NCBI GenBank assembly: GCA_029582165.1
Contig: CM055876.1
Coordinates: forward strand, 16,710,501-16,774,500
From: Portulaca oleracea
Taxonomy: Eukaryota; Streptophyta; Magnoliopsida; Caryophyllales; Portulacaceae
Length of the DNA: 64,000 nucleotides
Direction: 5' to 3'
Each line of letters starts with the position of its first letter. The first letter of the stretch is position 1. The notes beneath the pieces were generated by a model, which saw only the letters and a list, made by a program, of their open reading frames with translations, did not search any database and was not told the origin of the DNA. This document shows positions 10,872 to 21,290 of the stretch, in pieces. The position numbers and the translations under genes were made by a program.

Positions 10872-10880
10872 GGGGGAGTA
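10872..10880 (+). other. Polypurine tract of N1
   Basis: GGGGGAGTA lies immediately before the 3' LTR terminus TGATGTATATTTG. One pyrimidine has entered the tract relative to GGGGGAGAA of N2 and the array. Confidence 0.75.
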
Positions 10881-11916
10881 TGATGTATATTTGATAGCCA
10901 TATACAGCAAGGTCATCAAGGAAGACATCAAATATACATCATGAGAGCCAAATACTTGATTATAAGGAAAATGAGCTCCATTCACTCATGTCTCTTACAC
11001 AAACGAATGGCTTCAACAAGGGCAGCTTGGTAAATTGCTCTATATCTGAAGAAACATAAAGCTTTTGAGAAAGTCATCCTAGAATCAAAAATAGACCATT
11101 CAAAGAGCTTTCCAATGGTTTTTGAATCTTGGAATTGGGAGAAGAAACGAGCAAGTTATTCCAGTTTTAATATAGCTTAGTTCATTTTGATTCTTTATGA
11201 TGTCGTACTTGTAATAGATGATGTTAGCTAGAAATCCTTTGTTTCTTGATGTAAGGCACGCCTAGGAGGTTCTATTCTACTATAAATAGACCCCTTGGGA
11301 GGCCCTTTTAATCATTCATTCAATATATCAAATACAAAATCAAACACACATGATGTTGTTTTCTCTCTAGCTTTTGTGCTTGTTTTGGTTTCTCTTGAGG
11401 GAGTTTCGTTTATCTCTACTTCTAGCCTTGGGCTGGCATCCCTTGGTGGTGAAAGGTAGAATTGGAGAAGTCTTTGGAGTGATGTGCCTATATCTCTAAC
11501 GAAGTCTTCAAAGCCATTATCATTCATATCAATCCTGAGTTTCAATCTTTGATTCATTGATCTTTATTTTGTTTCTACACTGTTTCAGTTTCAAGATTCA
11601 TTCGAATATCATTCTAAACATCCAAGAAACTTACATTCCATTCATTCACACATTCATTCCATTCATTCCATTCGTCCATTACATTCGTTTAATCATCCAT
11701 TCATTCATTTCCATTCATATTTATTCACCCATCCCATTCGTCCATTCATCCATTCGTCCACCTTGATAAAGATTTCCATTGATCTTTTTCATTTTCCATC
11801 TTATTTCATTCAATTTGGTTGATCTTTAAGAACTTTGAGAAGCAAGATTCTTATCTTGGTTTTTAAAGATCCTGTTACCAAGTATAATGAGATTCTATTG
11901 ATCCCATTATACATTA
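10881..11916 (+). mobile_element. 3' LTR of N1 (1,036 bp)
   Basis: Closely similar to the 5' LTR but keeps the block missing there. It has a TATA box at 11,281-11,288 and the subterminal inverted repeat at its start. The final CA has become TA. Confidence 0.9.
11281..11288 (+). promoter_or_regulatory. TATA box of N1 3' LTR
   Basis: TATAAATA occurs in the same ACTATAAATAGACCCC context as the 5' LTR. If active it would read rightward into element H antisense. Confidence 0.55.
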
Positions 11917-11921
11917 GTATG
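11917..11921. repeat. Right target-site duplication of N1 (GTATG)
   Basis: Pairs with GTAAG at 7,044-7,048 with one mismatch. Confidence 0.6.
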
Positions 11922-12767
11922 TACCTTCTTGATAAAGCATCCGCTCCTTTGTTAAGATGTCCCGCCTTATGCTTTATCATGAAGTGAAATGCTTGCATGT
12001 ACGCAACCCATTTGGCATGTTTTGGATTAAGCTTATGTTGCCCTTGAATGAACTTGAGAGCTTCATGATCACTATGTAGAATGAATTCTCCACTTAAAAG
12101 ATAATGACGCCAATGTTCAAGAGCTCTTATAATTGCATAGAACTCTTTATCATTTGTGCTATACTTCCTCTTGGCTTCATTCAACTTCTCACTAAAGAAA
12201 GCAATTGGATGGTCTGCTTGAGATAGAACGGCTCCAATTCCATATCCCCTTGCATCAACTTCAACTTCAAAGACTTTGTCAAAACAAGGTAATGCAAGAA
12301 TAGGTGCAGGACATAATTTCTCCTTAATCAACTCGAATGCTTCATTTGCACCCTTACACCATGAAAACTCTTTCATTTTCAACAACTCGATCATAGGTGC
12401 AAGAATGGAGCTAAAATTCCTTATGAATCTTCTATAAAATGATACTAAACCATGGAAACTTCGCACCTCATGAATAGATGTTGGTGTAGGCCATTCTTGA
12501 ATAGCTTTCACTTTCTCCTTATCGACTTGTATGCCTTCCTTTAAAAGAACATATCCAAGGAACAGAACCTTGGGTGAGCAAAAGTGACACTTCTCCATGT
12601 TGGCGTAGAGTTGCTCCTTCTCCAAAATGTACATGACCAACTCTAAATGCTTTACATGTTCTTTCTCACTTTTGCTATACACAAGAATATCATCAAAGTA
12701 AACTACTACACACTTGCCAATAAGAGGCTTCAATACATGATTCACAAGACGCATAAAGTTAGATGGT

Positions 12768-12772
12768 GCATT
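12768..12772. repeat. Left target-site duplication of N2 (GCATT)
   Basis: Identical to GCATT at 18,181-18,185, directly outside the opposite LTR. Confidence 0.9.
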
Positions 12773-13706
12773 TGATGTATATTTGGTCTCAAATACACAT
12801 CATGGGAACCAAATAGAAGCTTACAATGAAAAGGAGATTCATTCACTCACATCTCTCTCACAAATGGAAGATTCTACCAAGTGTAATCGGCTACTTTGCT
12901 CTATATCTCAAGAACCATAAAGCTATTGAGAAAGTCATCCGGAGTGAAAGATAGACCATTCAAAGAGCTTTGCAATGGTTTTTATATCTTGAAGTTTGGA
13001 GAAGAAATGAGCAAGTTATCATTGTTTCTTTCTAGCTATGTACTTTTTAGTCTACTATGATGTCATAATTGTAATAGATGATATAAGCTAGAAAACCCTT
13101 TTAATCTTAATATCGTGCACGCCTAAGGGGTTCTAATCTACTATAAACAGACCCCTTGGGAGGGCCTTCTGTTCATTCAAACATATACAAAGAATACAAA
13201 TCAAAACACATATGTTGTTTTTCTCTCTAGTTTCAAAACTAGAATTGTAGTTCTCTTGAGGAAGGAATACGCCTATCTCTACTTCTATTCTAAGGTTGGC
13301 ATCCTTAGATGGTGAAAGGTAGAATTAGAGGAAACATTGGAGTTGTGTGCCTATATCTCTATTGAAGAATCCAAAGCCATTATCATTCATTTCATTCGTG
13401 AGTTTCATTCTTGATTCATTTGATCTTGTTTTTGTTTCTACGTTGTTTCAATTACAATTTCATTTGAATCCCATCTTAAACATCCGAAAACTTACATTCC
13501 ATTCATTCACTCATTCGTTCCATTCATTCCATTCATCCATGTCATTCGTTCATTTATCCATTCCATTCGTTCATTCGTCCATATACACGTTAATTCCATC
13601 ATTATTCATTTATTCTTGTGATCAAGAATCAATCTATCCAACACCCAAGTTTAAACATCCTGTAGAATGTTGTGTAATGAGTTCTCTTTGATCCCATTAT
13701 ACATCA
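12773..13706 (+). mobile_element. 5' LTR of N2 (934 bp)
   Basis: Termini are TGATGTATATTTGG and ATTATACATCA. The opening 14 bases are followed closely by a near-complementary arm (AAATACACATCA). TATA box at 13,142-13,149; CATTC-rich tract near 13,497-13,600. The long open frame in this LTR (13,347-13,691) reflects base composition only. Confidence 0.92.
13142..13149 (+). promoter_or_regulatory. TATA box of N2 5' LTR
   Basis: TATAAACA is flanked by the inverted arms AAGGGGT (upstream) and ACCCCTT (downstream). The second copy is at 17,625-17,632 in the 3' LTR. Confidence 0.6.
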
Positions 13707-13710
13707 AAAT

Positions 13711-13722
13711 TGGTATCAGACC
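13711..13722 (+). other. Primer binding site of N2 (initiator Met tRNA)
   Basis: TGGTATCAGACC lies four bases after the LTR end; the first ten bases match the iMet primer site exactly. The leader 13,723-13,975 shows no coding match. Confidence 0.88.
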
Positions 13723-13975
13723 TAGGAGATTGATTCTTGTCGTTCTTGTTACCATCGTTTATAATCTTTCCATTACAAATCTATCCCCCACCATTCCCAT
13801 TTCACACCCTTTATCAAATCTCCAAATTGTCCATCAAGAAACCCACAAAGAACCCTCTTACCTAAATACAAACCCATCAAACCTAGCCTAAACACATTCC
13901 CCATTTCGTCCTCCATATCGCCACACCTAAACCGTGAGTCTTGTTTGAATCTTTCTTCATCAAGATTCATATTCT

Positions 13976-14638
13976 ATGGCTTGCAAAAGATCTAGCTTGA
14001 ATTCACAAAGTGATTTACAACGTTTAGAGCAACAAATTCATGATCTCACCAAACAAACGGAAGAACTTGGGATCCTTCAAAAAGGAGGATCAAGAAATGC
14101 ATGTTCACGTGAGGTACATCCCTATGAGGTTGAATATGAAACACCTTATGAATGGAGTAAACGTTCTAGTAAGAAGAATGGATATAATGTTCAAGAGGAG
14201 TTTTCGCCATTCAATTACAAAGGAGACTACATCAACAAACTTGAAAGAATGGAGCAAGGGAGCAAGGGCGTGGTTGAATATACAATAGAATTCAGGCGGC
14301 AACTATGGACATATGCTCTTAAGGAGAATGATACACGAGTTTTGGTATGTTACTCTCTTAGTCTTAATGATTACATTCGGCGTGTTGTTGTATATCAATC
14401 TTACACAAACATGGAGGAGTTAAGTTCTTTAGCCCTTTATGTTGAAATACAAGTAAAGAGTAAAGAACTTTGGGATAAAACCCATACACAACAAAGACCT
14501 CATAAACCATCCCAACAATCCCACGCCAAGGACCTTCAAACTAAGCCTACAAATCTACCCCAAAACACTCCTAAATTTCTCGTCGAAACGCCTCCAAAAC
14601 AGCCCCTACAACCTATTGCCCATCACTCCACAAAATAG
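13976..14638 (+). CDS. N2 Gag-like protein (first part of a 767-codon frame)
   Basis: The start is the ATG of ATGGCTTGC, conserved in N1. A short coiled-coil-like N-terminus (LERL/LEQQIHDL region) leads to a Gag segment collinear with H: YEWSKRSSKKNG, FNYKGDYINKLERMEQG, VEYTIEFRRQLW, RVLVCYSLSLNDY and SLALYVEIQVKS. A Lys/Gln/Pro-rich linker follows. The frame ends at TAG (14,636-14,638), where N1 has CAG in the same context, so this is most simply a single C-to-T nonsense change. Beyond it the same frame stays open to 16,279 and includes a zinc knuckle with Cys codons starting 14,720, 14,729 and 14,759. The likely role is RNA binding and particle formation. The first half of a normal Gag domain is missing or unrecognisable. 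Confidence 0.75.
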   Translation: MACKRSSLNSQSDLQRLEQQIHDLTKQTEELGILQKGGSRNACSREVHPYEVEYETPYEWSKRSSKKNGYNVQEEFSPFNYKGDYINKLERMEQGSKGVVEYTIEFRRQLWTYALKENDTRVLVCYSLSLNDYIRRVVVYQSYTNMEELSSLALYVEIQVKSKELWDKTHTQQRPHKPSQQSHAKDLQTKPTNLPQNTPKFLVETPPKQPLQPIAHHSTK

Positions 14639-16279
14639 CCCCTAAACCTCCCCACACCTACTAGCCAAAGCTCCTCAAAACAGCCTATAAACCTCCCCAT
14701 TCCCATTGTCCCAAGTACATGTCTATGTTGCCAAAGTTTTGATCATGTTGAAAGTCCATGTCCTAAGGAGAAAGAAGTATCTTTGGTTGATTGTCAAACA
14801 TCATTAAGCATGCAACCAGAAATTGAAAATGTGGTATTTGATGTATTTGACGAGCATGAGGATGTTCATGAGACGAGTAAAAACCTTGGTATGATTGAGG
14901 TATGTAGTGTGCCTCAAGAAGTACACGAGGAAGAAAAAAATGAGGATATTGTAATAGAAAAGATGTATGTAGAAGAATTAAATGGAGAAGAGTTGCTTGT
15001 TGTAAGTAGAGTCTTGAAAGAGGCTAGTGTACCACAAGATCAACAACAAAGAGAGCTTATTTCTTACTCTCATTATACCATCCAAGAAGAAGTATGTTCA
15101 TTGATCCAAGAAGGAGAAAGTATTGCCATCTATAAGGACCATGGCAATGATATTGGCCTTGCTACAACAAGGGTCCAAACATTACAAACAGAGAGCTATT
15201 CACACGGTCATTCATTTCATGACAAGGACATTCATTTTGATCCAAAAAGTTTAATAAGACTTTGTTTTTACAAAGTTTGCAAATATTCATTATATTGTAA
15301 TATTACTTCTATGGATTCTTGTTATACTTTGTTGGAAGAATCAAAGTTGTATGATAGGAGTATCATGCTCCAAGAGGCGTCCTTATTACCACCTTGTGTC
15401 TCATGGCTCAAGGAGGATCAAAGCACTCTTATGGCACTTATGGAGAATAAGTATCATGAATTTGAAGAACCAAGGAGTTTCATTCTTACACCAATGGAGG
15501 TTGGAAACCGTGAGCCTATAAAGGATCAATGTCCTTTACCGTCACTTGTTCTCATTTGTGAATATTTGGATGAAAGACAAGCACCATCGACAAGTGACCA
15601 CTCTCTCTTATCTCTTTGGAAACGTTTCTCTCCTATGACTATCATCATACAAAAGTATCATCAAAGGCTGCCACCGAATCCCTTGATTCATCACCGAATG
15701 GCCTATGCAAAGGATCAAGCGCAAGTCAAGGATAACTACATCAACGTCCTTGATTTTCATAGTATACAACGTATTTTGAAAGAGTATGTACCATTGCAAT
15801 GTAAAGAGAATGTATTTGTATACTTGGATAACATTTTTTTATGTAGTAGAAGTAGAAAGGAGTATGTAAATCCTTTGGAGTTAGCCTTATCGAAGCATGA
15901 GAAGCCACATGGAAAATTAGAGAAGTACTTGGAGAAATGTCCTTACCTCTCGTCGAAGAATATGCTATCTCAACAAATCTCATCAAATGGAGTAATTCAA
16001 GTGGACAATAGGAAGAAAGGAATTATTCAAGAAGGGTCCATACTTGCATCCATACTTGAGGTACTATGTCTCTTAAAGGAAGCTAAAGATCATCATATTC
16101 TTTTATTCCCTATTCTTGCATCATATTTGTTCATTAAAAATGCAGTTGAGAAAGGTGAAATCCTATCTCAAGGAAGTTGTCCCCTGGATTATTTTGGTGA
16201 AATACTAAGTTGGAGAAAAGAAGAAGCTACATGCTTATGGCTTAGCATTCATACTTGTTGCTATCATGAGGGAATTTGA
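14639..16279 (+). CDS. N2 relic pol frame: zinc knuckle plus catalytically dead protease/RT-derived region
   Basis: The open frame is in phase with gag. It begins with the CX2CX4HX4C knuckle (14,720-14,761). The first internal ATG is at 14,783, and residues below count from there. Residues 84-113 match gypsy protease entry (VPQDQQQRE...VCSLI), but the D-G-G triad is E110-G-E112. Residues 178-192 match the protease end (MDSCYTLLEESKLYDRS). Residues 295-310 resemble the RT start (LPPNPLIHHRMAYAK). Residues 342-370 match the RT palm, but YFDD is replaced by YLDN (347-350). The order of domains is kept while the active sites are lost. The frame is nonetheless open for about 500 codons. N1 shares the protease-site substitutions but lacks the palm segment. 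Function is unknown; enzymatic activity is not expected. Confidence 0.7.
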   Translation, partial: PLNLPTPTSQSSSKQPINLPIPIVPSTCLCCQSFDHVESPCPKEKEVSLVDCQTSLSMQPEIENVVFDVFDEHEDVHETSKNLGMIEVCSVPQEVHEEEKNEDIVIEKMYVEELNGEELLVVSRVLKEASVPQDQQQRELISYSHYTIQEEVCSLIQEGESIAIYKDHGNDIGLATTRVQTLQTESYSHGHSFHDKDIHFDPKSLIRLCFYKVCKYSLYCNITSMDSCYTLLEESKLYDRSIMLQEASLLPPCVSWLKEDQSTLMALMENKYHEFEEPRSFILTPMEVGNREPIKDQCPLPSLVLICEYLDERQAPSTSDHSLLSLWKRFSPMTIIIQKYHQRLPPNPLIHHRMAYAKDQAQVKDNYINVLDFHSIQRILKEYVPLQCKENVFVYLDNIFLCSRSRKEYVNPLELALSKHEKPHGKLEKYLEKCPYLSSKNMLSQQISSNGVIQVDNRKKGIIQEGSILASILEVLCLLKEAKDHHILLFPILASYLFIKNAVEKGEILSQGSCPLDYFGEILSWRKEEATCLWLSIHTCCYHEGI

Positions 16280-16775
16280 GCAAAAAGAATATTATCTTGG
16301 AGGATTCATGCTTAAGCTTTGTGATTCTTACAAAGTATTGGAGTATGTTTCATATGGTAAGGAGATCAAGCCATCATTATGCTTTGAGATGAAGTACTTG
16401 ATTCGTTCATCAAAATCATGTCACTTGGAGGAAGCAAGTCCTTTGACTAAAGGAAGTTTTCTAACGAGGAGATACATATTTGATTCAAGAGTAATTAGGC
16501 TTGAATATATCAAGGAGTTGTATGAAGATGATGATGATTTTAAAGAAGTATACAAGGTATGTGAGAAGCATCCTCAACAATCCTTTTATATTGATCATGG
16601 ATTTCTTTTCAAAGGGAATCAAGTGTGTATTCCAAGGAGTGGAATTCGTGAAATCTTGATCATGGAACTACATGGAAGTTCTTTTGATCATTTGGGTCTA
16701 CTCAATACGTATTTCAAGATGAAGAAGTATTATTTCTGGCCTAGCATGATCGTTGATATTGAGTATAAGCTGTAA
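16266..16775 (+). pseudogene. N2 integrase N-terminal relic
   Basis: The frame is shifted by one relative to the preceding one and overlaps it by 14 bases. It contains RRYIFDSRVIRLEYIKELYE, then a segment parallel to H integrase: KHPQQSFYIDHGFLFKGNQV, then MELHGSS...HLG and YYFWPSMI. The two His of the zinc motif are kept; the frame stops at TAA (16,773-16,775) just before the Cys pair, which remains recognisable as CDIC. No catalytic core D-D-E is found. The segment just after TRRYIFDSRVI is the source of the 'GGCTTGAATATATC' internal scrap in the right-hand array. Confidence 0.75.
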
Positions 16776-16820
16776 TATTGTGACATTTGCAATCCTTCTA
16801 TACCATATGTAGATGAAAGC

Positions 16821-17198
16821 TTGAATTCTATGGTTGAAGTACCATGGATTCAAGGAAGTCAAGATGACATTAAGATGGAGCGTCATATTACTATTCTCTT
16901 CATCATGAGTTACAAGCTTGTGAATCTATACTTTGAAGTTGAGAAATTATATGAGATTTGTACAATCTCCATGAATAAACGAGATTTGAAGCACCATGAT
17001 GTCATTGGATTATTCATGAGAAAACTTGGAAGAAAGTGGAAGTTAATCAAAGGGATCTATGATGATTTCAAAGCATTTAAAAAGAGAGTTTATAATCTCT
17101 TCAAGGAACGCAAGAGGATGAAGCAAGTTGAAGTGAAAAATACTTTTGGAAAGATCTCTTATAAGAAGAAGGATGAGCTTAGAAGAAGTGCAATGTAA
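16821..17198 (+). pseudogene. N2 3' internal reading frame
   Basis: An open frame of 125 codons has a basic, Lys-rich C-terminal half (KAFKKRVYNLFKERKRMK). Short upstream pieces (VEVPWIQGSQDDIKMERHITI) look like a decayed form of the integrase segment [33 protein letters not shown] parallels [14 protein letters not shown] of H integrase. It is a heavily diverged remnant of integrase core and the 3' end of pol. Sequence from this segment recurs in every array unit. Confidence 0.6.
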
Positions 17199-17245
17199 CG
17201 GTTTAGAAGAAGTTTTGTCTAAGTTTGAGGACAAACTTTTCAACC

Positions 17246-17254
17246 GGGGGAGAA
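17246..17254 (+). other. Polypurine tract of N2
   Basis: GGGGGAGAA immediately precedes the 3' LTR. The same tract precedes almost every LTR-A in the array. Confidence 0.85.
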
Positions 17255-18180
17255 TGATGTATATTTGGTCCCAAATACACATCATGGGAACCAAATAGAA
17301 GCTTACAATGAAAAGGAGATTCATTCATTCACATCTCTCTCACAAATGGAAGATTCTACCAAGTGTAATCGGCTACTTTGCTCTATATCTCAAGAACCAT
17401 AAACCTATTGAGAAAGTCATCCTAGAGTCAAAGATAGACCATTCAAAGAGCTTTCCAATGGTTTTTGAATCTTGAAGTTTGGAGAAGAAATGAGCAAGTT
17501 ATCATTATTTCTTTCTAGCTATGTACTTTTTAGTCTACTATGATGTCATACTTGTAATAGATGATGTAAGCTAGAAAACCCTTTTAATCTTGATATAGTG
17601 CACGCCTAAGGGGTTCTAATCTACTATAAACAAACCCCTTGGGAGGCCCTTGTATTCATTCAAACATATACAAAGAATACAAATCAAAACACATATGTTG
17701 TTTTTCTCTCTAGTTTCAAAACTAGAATTGTAGTTCTCTTGAGGGAGGAATACGCCTATCTCTACTTCTATTCTAAGGTTGGCATCCTTAGATGGTGAAA
17801 GGTAGAATTAGAGGAAACATTGGAGTGGTGTGCCTATATCTCTATTGAAGAATCCAAAGCCATTATCATTCATTTCATTCGTGAGTTTCATTCTTGATTC
17901 ATTTGATCTTGTTTTTGTGTCTACGTTGTTTCAATTACAATTTCATTTGAATCCCCTCTTAAACATCCGAAAACTTGCATTCCATTCATTCACTCATTCA
18001 TTCCATTCATCCATGTCATTCGTTCGTTCATCCATTCCATTCGTTCATTCATCCATATACACGTTAATTCCATCTTTTTTCATTCATTCTTGTGATCAAG
18101 AATCAATCTATCCAACACCCAAGTTTAAACATCCTGTAGAATGTTGTGTAACGAGATTTCTTTGATCCCATTATACATCA
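17255..18180 (+). mobile_element. 3' LTR of N2 (926 bp)
   Basis: Ends TTATACATCA. It is closely similar to the 5' LTR, with small length differences in the CATTC tract. TATA box at 17,625-17,632. Confidence 0.92.
17625..17632 (+). promoter_or_regulatory. TATA box of N2 3' LTR
   Basis: TATAAACA occurs with the flanking inverted arms AAGGGGT and ACCCCTT. Confidence 0.55.
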
Positions 18181-18185
18181 GCATT
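18181..18185. repeat. Right target-site duplication of N2 (GCATT)
   Basis: Identical partner of 12,768-12,772. Confidence 0.9.
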
Positions 18186-18500
18186 AGTGAGGCCAAACGG
18201 CATGACAAGCCATTCATACAAGCCTTATTTTGTTTTGAATGCCGTTTTCCAGTCATCTCCTTCATGAATGCGAATCTCATGATACCCACTTTTCAAATCA
18301 ACTTTAGAGAACACAACACTTTCATGTAATTCATCAAGTAGATCTTCAAGTCGAGGTATTGGAAACCTATACTTGATTGTAATCTTGTTTATGGCTCGGC
18401 AATCCATGCACATACGTTGAGATCCATCTTTCTTTGGTGCAAGCAAAACGGGAACGACACATGGACTAATACTTTCACGCACCAAGCCTTTGGATAAGAG

Positions 18501-18505
18501 ATCAT
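18501..18505. repeat. Left target-site duplication of composite T (ATCAT)
   Basis: Identical to ATCAT at 29,017-29,021, on the far side of the 10.5-kb composite. Confidence 0.85.
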
Positions 18506-19926
18506 TGATAAGCCGCAAGTGCACGGGTGAAATTGTAGCATAAATCAAGGTCGTTCCCACAGGGACCTTTCCTTTCAACGCACTGAACTAGCCTCCTAAG
18601 TCGATCCGGTTTTTGTTTTGAATCAACTAAATCTAACTCTAATCACAATCAAAGTCTAAATAAACGAATATTCACACAAACTTTTCTGATTTAATCAAGG
18701 GAAAAAGGCGTTCAGGGGATGAAACCTAAGTCAAATAACGAATCAACGATGTGGATTGAACTCTTATTTCATTAATTTGCACAATCAAGGTTCGATAATC
18801 GCATAGAATACTTCGCAATGAGATTTTGCCACTAGAGCGAATTGCCAAGACTAACCAAGCACCTACTTTCGTGGTTATTTCGATTTAGTCAAGGTTAAAG
18901 ATGTAATTATCTCAAGAACCCTAGTGAAAACTTCTATGTCTTGATAATTTTAACTAGTTCAATCTAGGTTTTCGGGTAATCAAACTTCTCCTTTCGGTAC
19001 TTCATTCAACAACCTATTAACATGCAATTGGTGATCAAGCAAAAACAATAACAATTCAATTCAAAGACCAAATAGATTGAAACAAACTAAATTCATGATT
19101 ATTCAATCCAACAAAGTCAATTTATCAAGCAACTTCAAAGGTTCATCCCCTAAACTAAAAGAACTACTCACAATTCATGTTTAAAACTACAAAGCAATTG
19201 AAATCTAGTCTAGAAAGCATATGGATATCTATGAGAGATTGAGAAATAAACCCAAGTGAAGAACAAACTTGCTAGGAATCAACAATGGAGAACTTTTGCT
19301 CCTCCACTTCAAAGTGTATTCAAATTTCTCTTCGATCTTCAATCTTCTCTCAATCTTCAATGGTGGATGGAATATGGAATATGGATATGATTAGGGCATG
19401 GAATGGAAGATGGTGGAATGATGATTCTCCTAAACTACGCCGGAAATAAGCATAATATAGGCAAATATCAACTCAAAACCGCCGAAAATGAAAAGACAGA
19501 GAGGCACGACCGTGCGCTGGGTGACACGGACCGTGCTCATAGTGACACGGACCGTGCCCCCTAGGCACTACCCGTGTCGCTTCACTGCACACAATTCTTC
19601 ACGTTCTGGTCATAGGCACTACCCGTGCCACTGCAGACACCACCCGTGCCACTGTCTTTTTCAGGCCTAGGAGCTTTTGGCCATTGTTTGGGCCTTGGGT
19701 GATCCAACATCTCACTTCTTGGTCCTTTAAGCTCATACCTTGGATCTACACTTGCTTTTTGGGCTCGGTTTACATCGATTCTGCACAAATTCCCTACAAA
19801 ACTCACCAAACTCCAAACCAAGTGTAATATGGGAAATTCGGGTATAAAATAACATAATCAAATCAAATATTCCCCAAATTCTCATCAGAACAACCAAGTT
19901 CTCATATATGCAAGAAGCACTTATCA
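18506..19926 (-). mobile_element. LTR-T1, 3' LTR of composite T (1,421 bp)
   Basis: Minus termini are TGATAAGTGC and GGCTTATCA. The body matches T2. The terminal 25 bases read GCAAGTGCACGGGTG on plus, as in T3, where T2 has GCAAGCGCACGGGTA. CACGGACCGTG occurs at 19,525-19,535 and 19,546-19,556. A TATA-like TTTTATACCC lies near the minus-strand start. Confidence 0.85.
19525..19556. repeat. Pair of CACGGACCGTG palindromes in LTR-T1
   Basis: Two copies, 21 bases apart, each with CACGG/CCGTG arms around one base. Related copies occur in T2 (near 24,243 and 24,293), with longer versions in T3. CCCGTG half-sites lie close by. Confidence 0.75.
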
Positions 19927-21290
19927 AAATCCCCCATGCTTAGTCCTTGCTTGTCCCTAAGCAAGTCTAAACTCAAAACAAAAGGCAAAGAAAGAAAGTG
20001 AAAGAAAATAAAAGAAAACGGGACAAAAAGACTCAAAGAACTCAAAGCAAAAGTAAAAATTAACAAAAACGAATTTTTTTTATATAATTACAACTCCTAA
20101 GGATGGCAAAGATAGAACATTCAATCAACCCAATCTAATCTAAAGTACAGCCTGAGAGTGAAAAAGAAGCCAATTTACACAAGTAAATGAAGACAAATTA
20201 TTCAAGAATGGTACTCATCAAGTTCAACCAGTCACCCTTAATCACTGAATGAGATAAAAAGGCACATGTTAAGCATGAAACTAGGTATGAATGAAGAGCA
20301 AACTCACTTTCTGGGAATGTGGAAACACTCCTCTCATGTGTTTAAATATAAAAAAATCATTGAAAGTTCGCTCAAATACTCAAACCAAAGTCACAACCAA
20401 CCACGTACTTGCTAAGAATCTCAACTCTCCACTGCAATTTGCAAAGCAACAATGACAGTCAAGAGGACTTTCAAGGGTTGTAACGGGGCTAGGGTTAAGG
20501 GTAAGGAGTGGATAATATTTGGGAATGGTGGAGCTAAAAGCCAAAGCTTGAAATTATTTCGCACCAATTCGACATACATATACTCTCACCACTTAAAATC
20601 AATCCAATTCAACCCCACAAACATATGGAAACTTGCCTCAAAACAAAAGAAACACAATGTCAAACACTTTATTCTCTTTTTCTTCTTTTTTCCGGATTTC
20701 TCCGATTTTTTTTCTTTTTCGCTTTTTTCTGTTTTTTTCTTTTGATTTTTGTCTTTTTTTTTCTTTTTGAATGAAACATACACACTTATAAACAACACAT
20801 ACTAGGCAAGCTACCAATTCCAACCAACAAACTCAATGCACATAATTGGTGAATCAAATCAATATTTACAACTCAACCCAATCCCCATCACAAACCAAAC
20901 CACCAAAGCAACCATAATCAACCCAACTTCAAACTCAAAACATTTCAAGCAATGGCTTAAGGGTAGGAAATATATAATCGGCCAAGGCTCATAATATGGG
21001 TTCAAGAAAAGAAAAAGTCAAGGCAAGAAAGGGCTAACTAAGGATATTCTGATGTAAACGGGTGGTCAAGGCTTGCGGGTTCAAATCCTAATGCCTCTAT
21101 CATCTTGTCAATGTACAACGCATAGCAATTTCAAGGAGATGCAAAGCAAATGAAGGAGGATGCCACAATGGTGAGTCACTCATGGAAATTAGACTAATAA
21201 AAATGATTAGTCTTTTCTTTTAGGCTTATGTGGACTCATGGGTAGCGCTCAACAATCATTACCTAGTTTAAAAAGATATGCATATGCACA
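19927..21290 (-). other. 3' non-coding block of T, proximal copy
   Basis: Starts at the polypurine tract (minus GGGGGATTTT, 19,927-19,935) and matches 24,656-26,040. It is rich in A on the plus strand near 19,970-20,070 and has T-rich runs at 20,670-20,770. No protein match; the small frames inside are low-complexity artefacts. Homology between the two copies ends at about 21,290. Confidence 0.7.

Larger units (their letters stand above)
7049..11916 (+). mobile_element. N1: non-autonomous Ty3/gypsy element (4.87 kb)
   Basis: Plus-strand order is LTR (7,049-8,038), iMet primer site (8,043-8,054), gag-like gene, pol relics (to about 10,824), polypurine tract (10,872-10,880), LTR (10,881-11,916). 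It is inserted into element H between RNase H and integrase. The layout matches N2, but N1 carries more frameshifts and stops. No intact RT, RNase H or integrase is present. The right terminus reads ATACATTA instead of ATACATCA, a point change. Confidence 0.9.
11917..12772 (-). pseudogene. Element H RT palm/thumb and RNase H
   Basis: The minus-strand frame from 12,754 holds the RT catalytic YFDD at residues 19-22, then the thumb/connection with FLGYVL and FYRRFIRNFSSILAP. RNase H follows with acidic residues D167 (VDARG; the family usually has DASG), E204 (DKEFYAI), D229 (HSDHEAL) and D272 (GADALSR). The frame is open through RNase H and then runs artificially into the N1 LTR after ALSRRY. 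The next H piece is the integrase at 7,048, in a shifted frame. Upstream the coding sequence is cut at 12,772 by N2. This is the best-preserved enzymatic segment of H, but it cannot be expressed as a complete polyprotein. Confidence 0.92.
12773..18180 (+). mobile_element. N2: non-autonomous Ty3/gypsy element (5.41 kb)
   Basis: Complete LTR-to-LTR copy with a perfect 5-bp target duplication. Order: LTR (12,773-13,706), iMet primer site, gag plus relic pol frame (13,976-16,279), integrase relic (16,266-16,775), 3' reading frame (16,821-17,198), polypurine tract, LTR (17,255-18,180). It is inserted in the RT gene of H just before the Pro of the GLTNAP motif. No functional RT, RNase H or integrase is encoded, so mobilisation must have been in trans. 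Confidence 0.93.
18181..18505 (-). pseudogene. Element H RT, fingers/palm segment
   Basis: The minus strand encodes [52 protein letters not shown] and [15 protein letters not shown], all standard Ty3/gypsy RT landmarks, then GLYEWLVMPFGLTNA. A stop (TAA at 18,225-18,227) has replaced the Gln codon expected before GLYEW. The right end (18,505) joins in frame to the H piece at 29,017, and the left end (18,181) joins in frame to the piece ending at 12,772. The open frame formally extends to 18,578, but everything above 18,505 is LTR sequence of element T. Confidence 0.92.

Noticed and set aside
18506..18578. The H RT frame appears to start at a Met at 18,578
   Set aside because: The first 24 codons are LTR-T1 sequence read through the insertion; genuine RT begins at 18,505.
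20440..20830. Lys-rich or Phe/Ser-rich frames around the T-rich tract (also at 25,369-25,572)
   Set aside because: They are translations of homopolymer-like runs in the non-coding 3' block of T.
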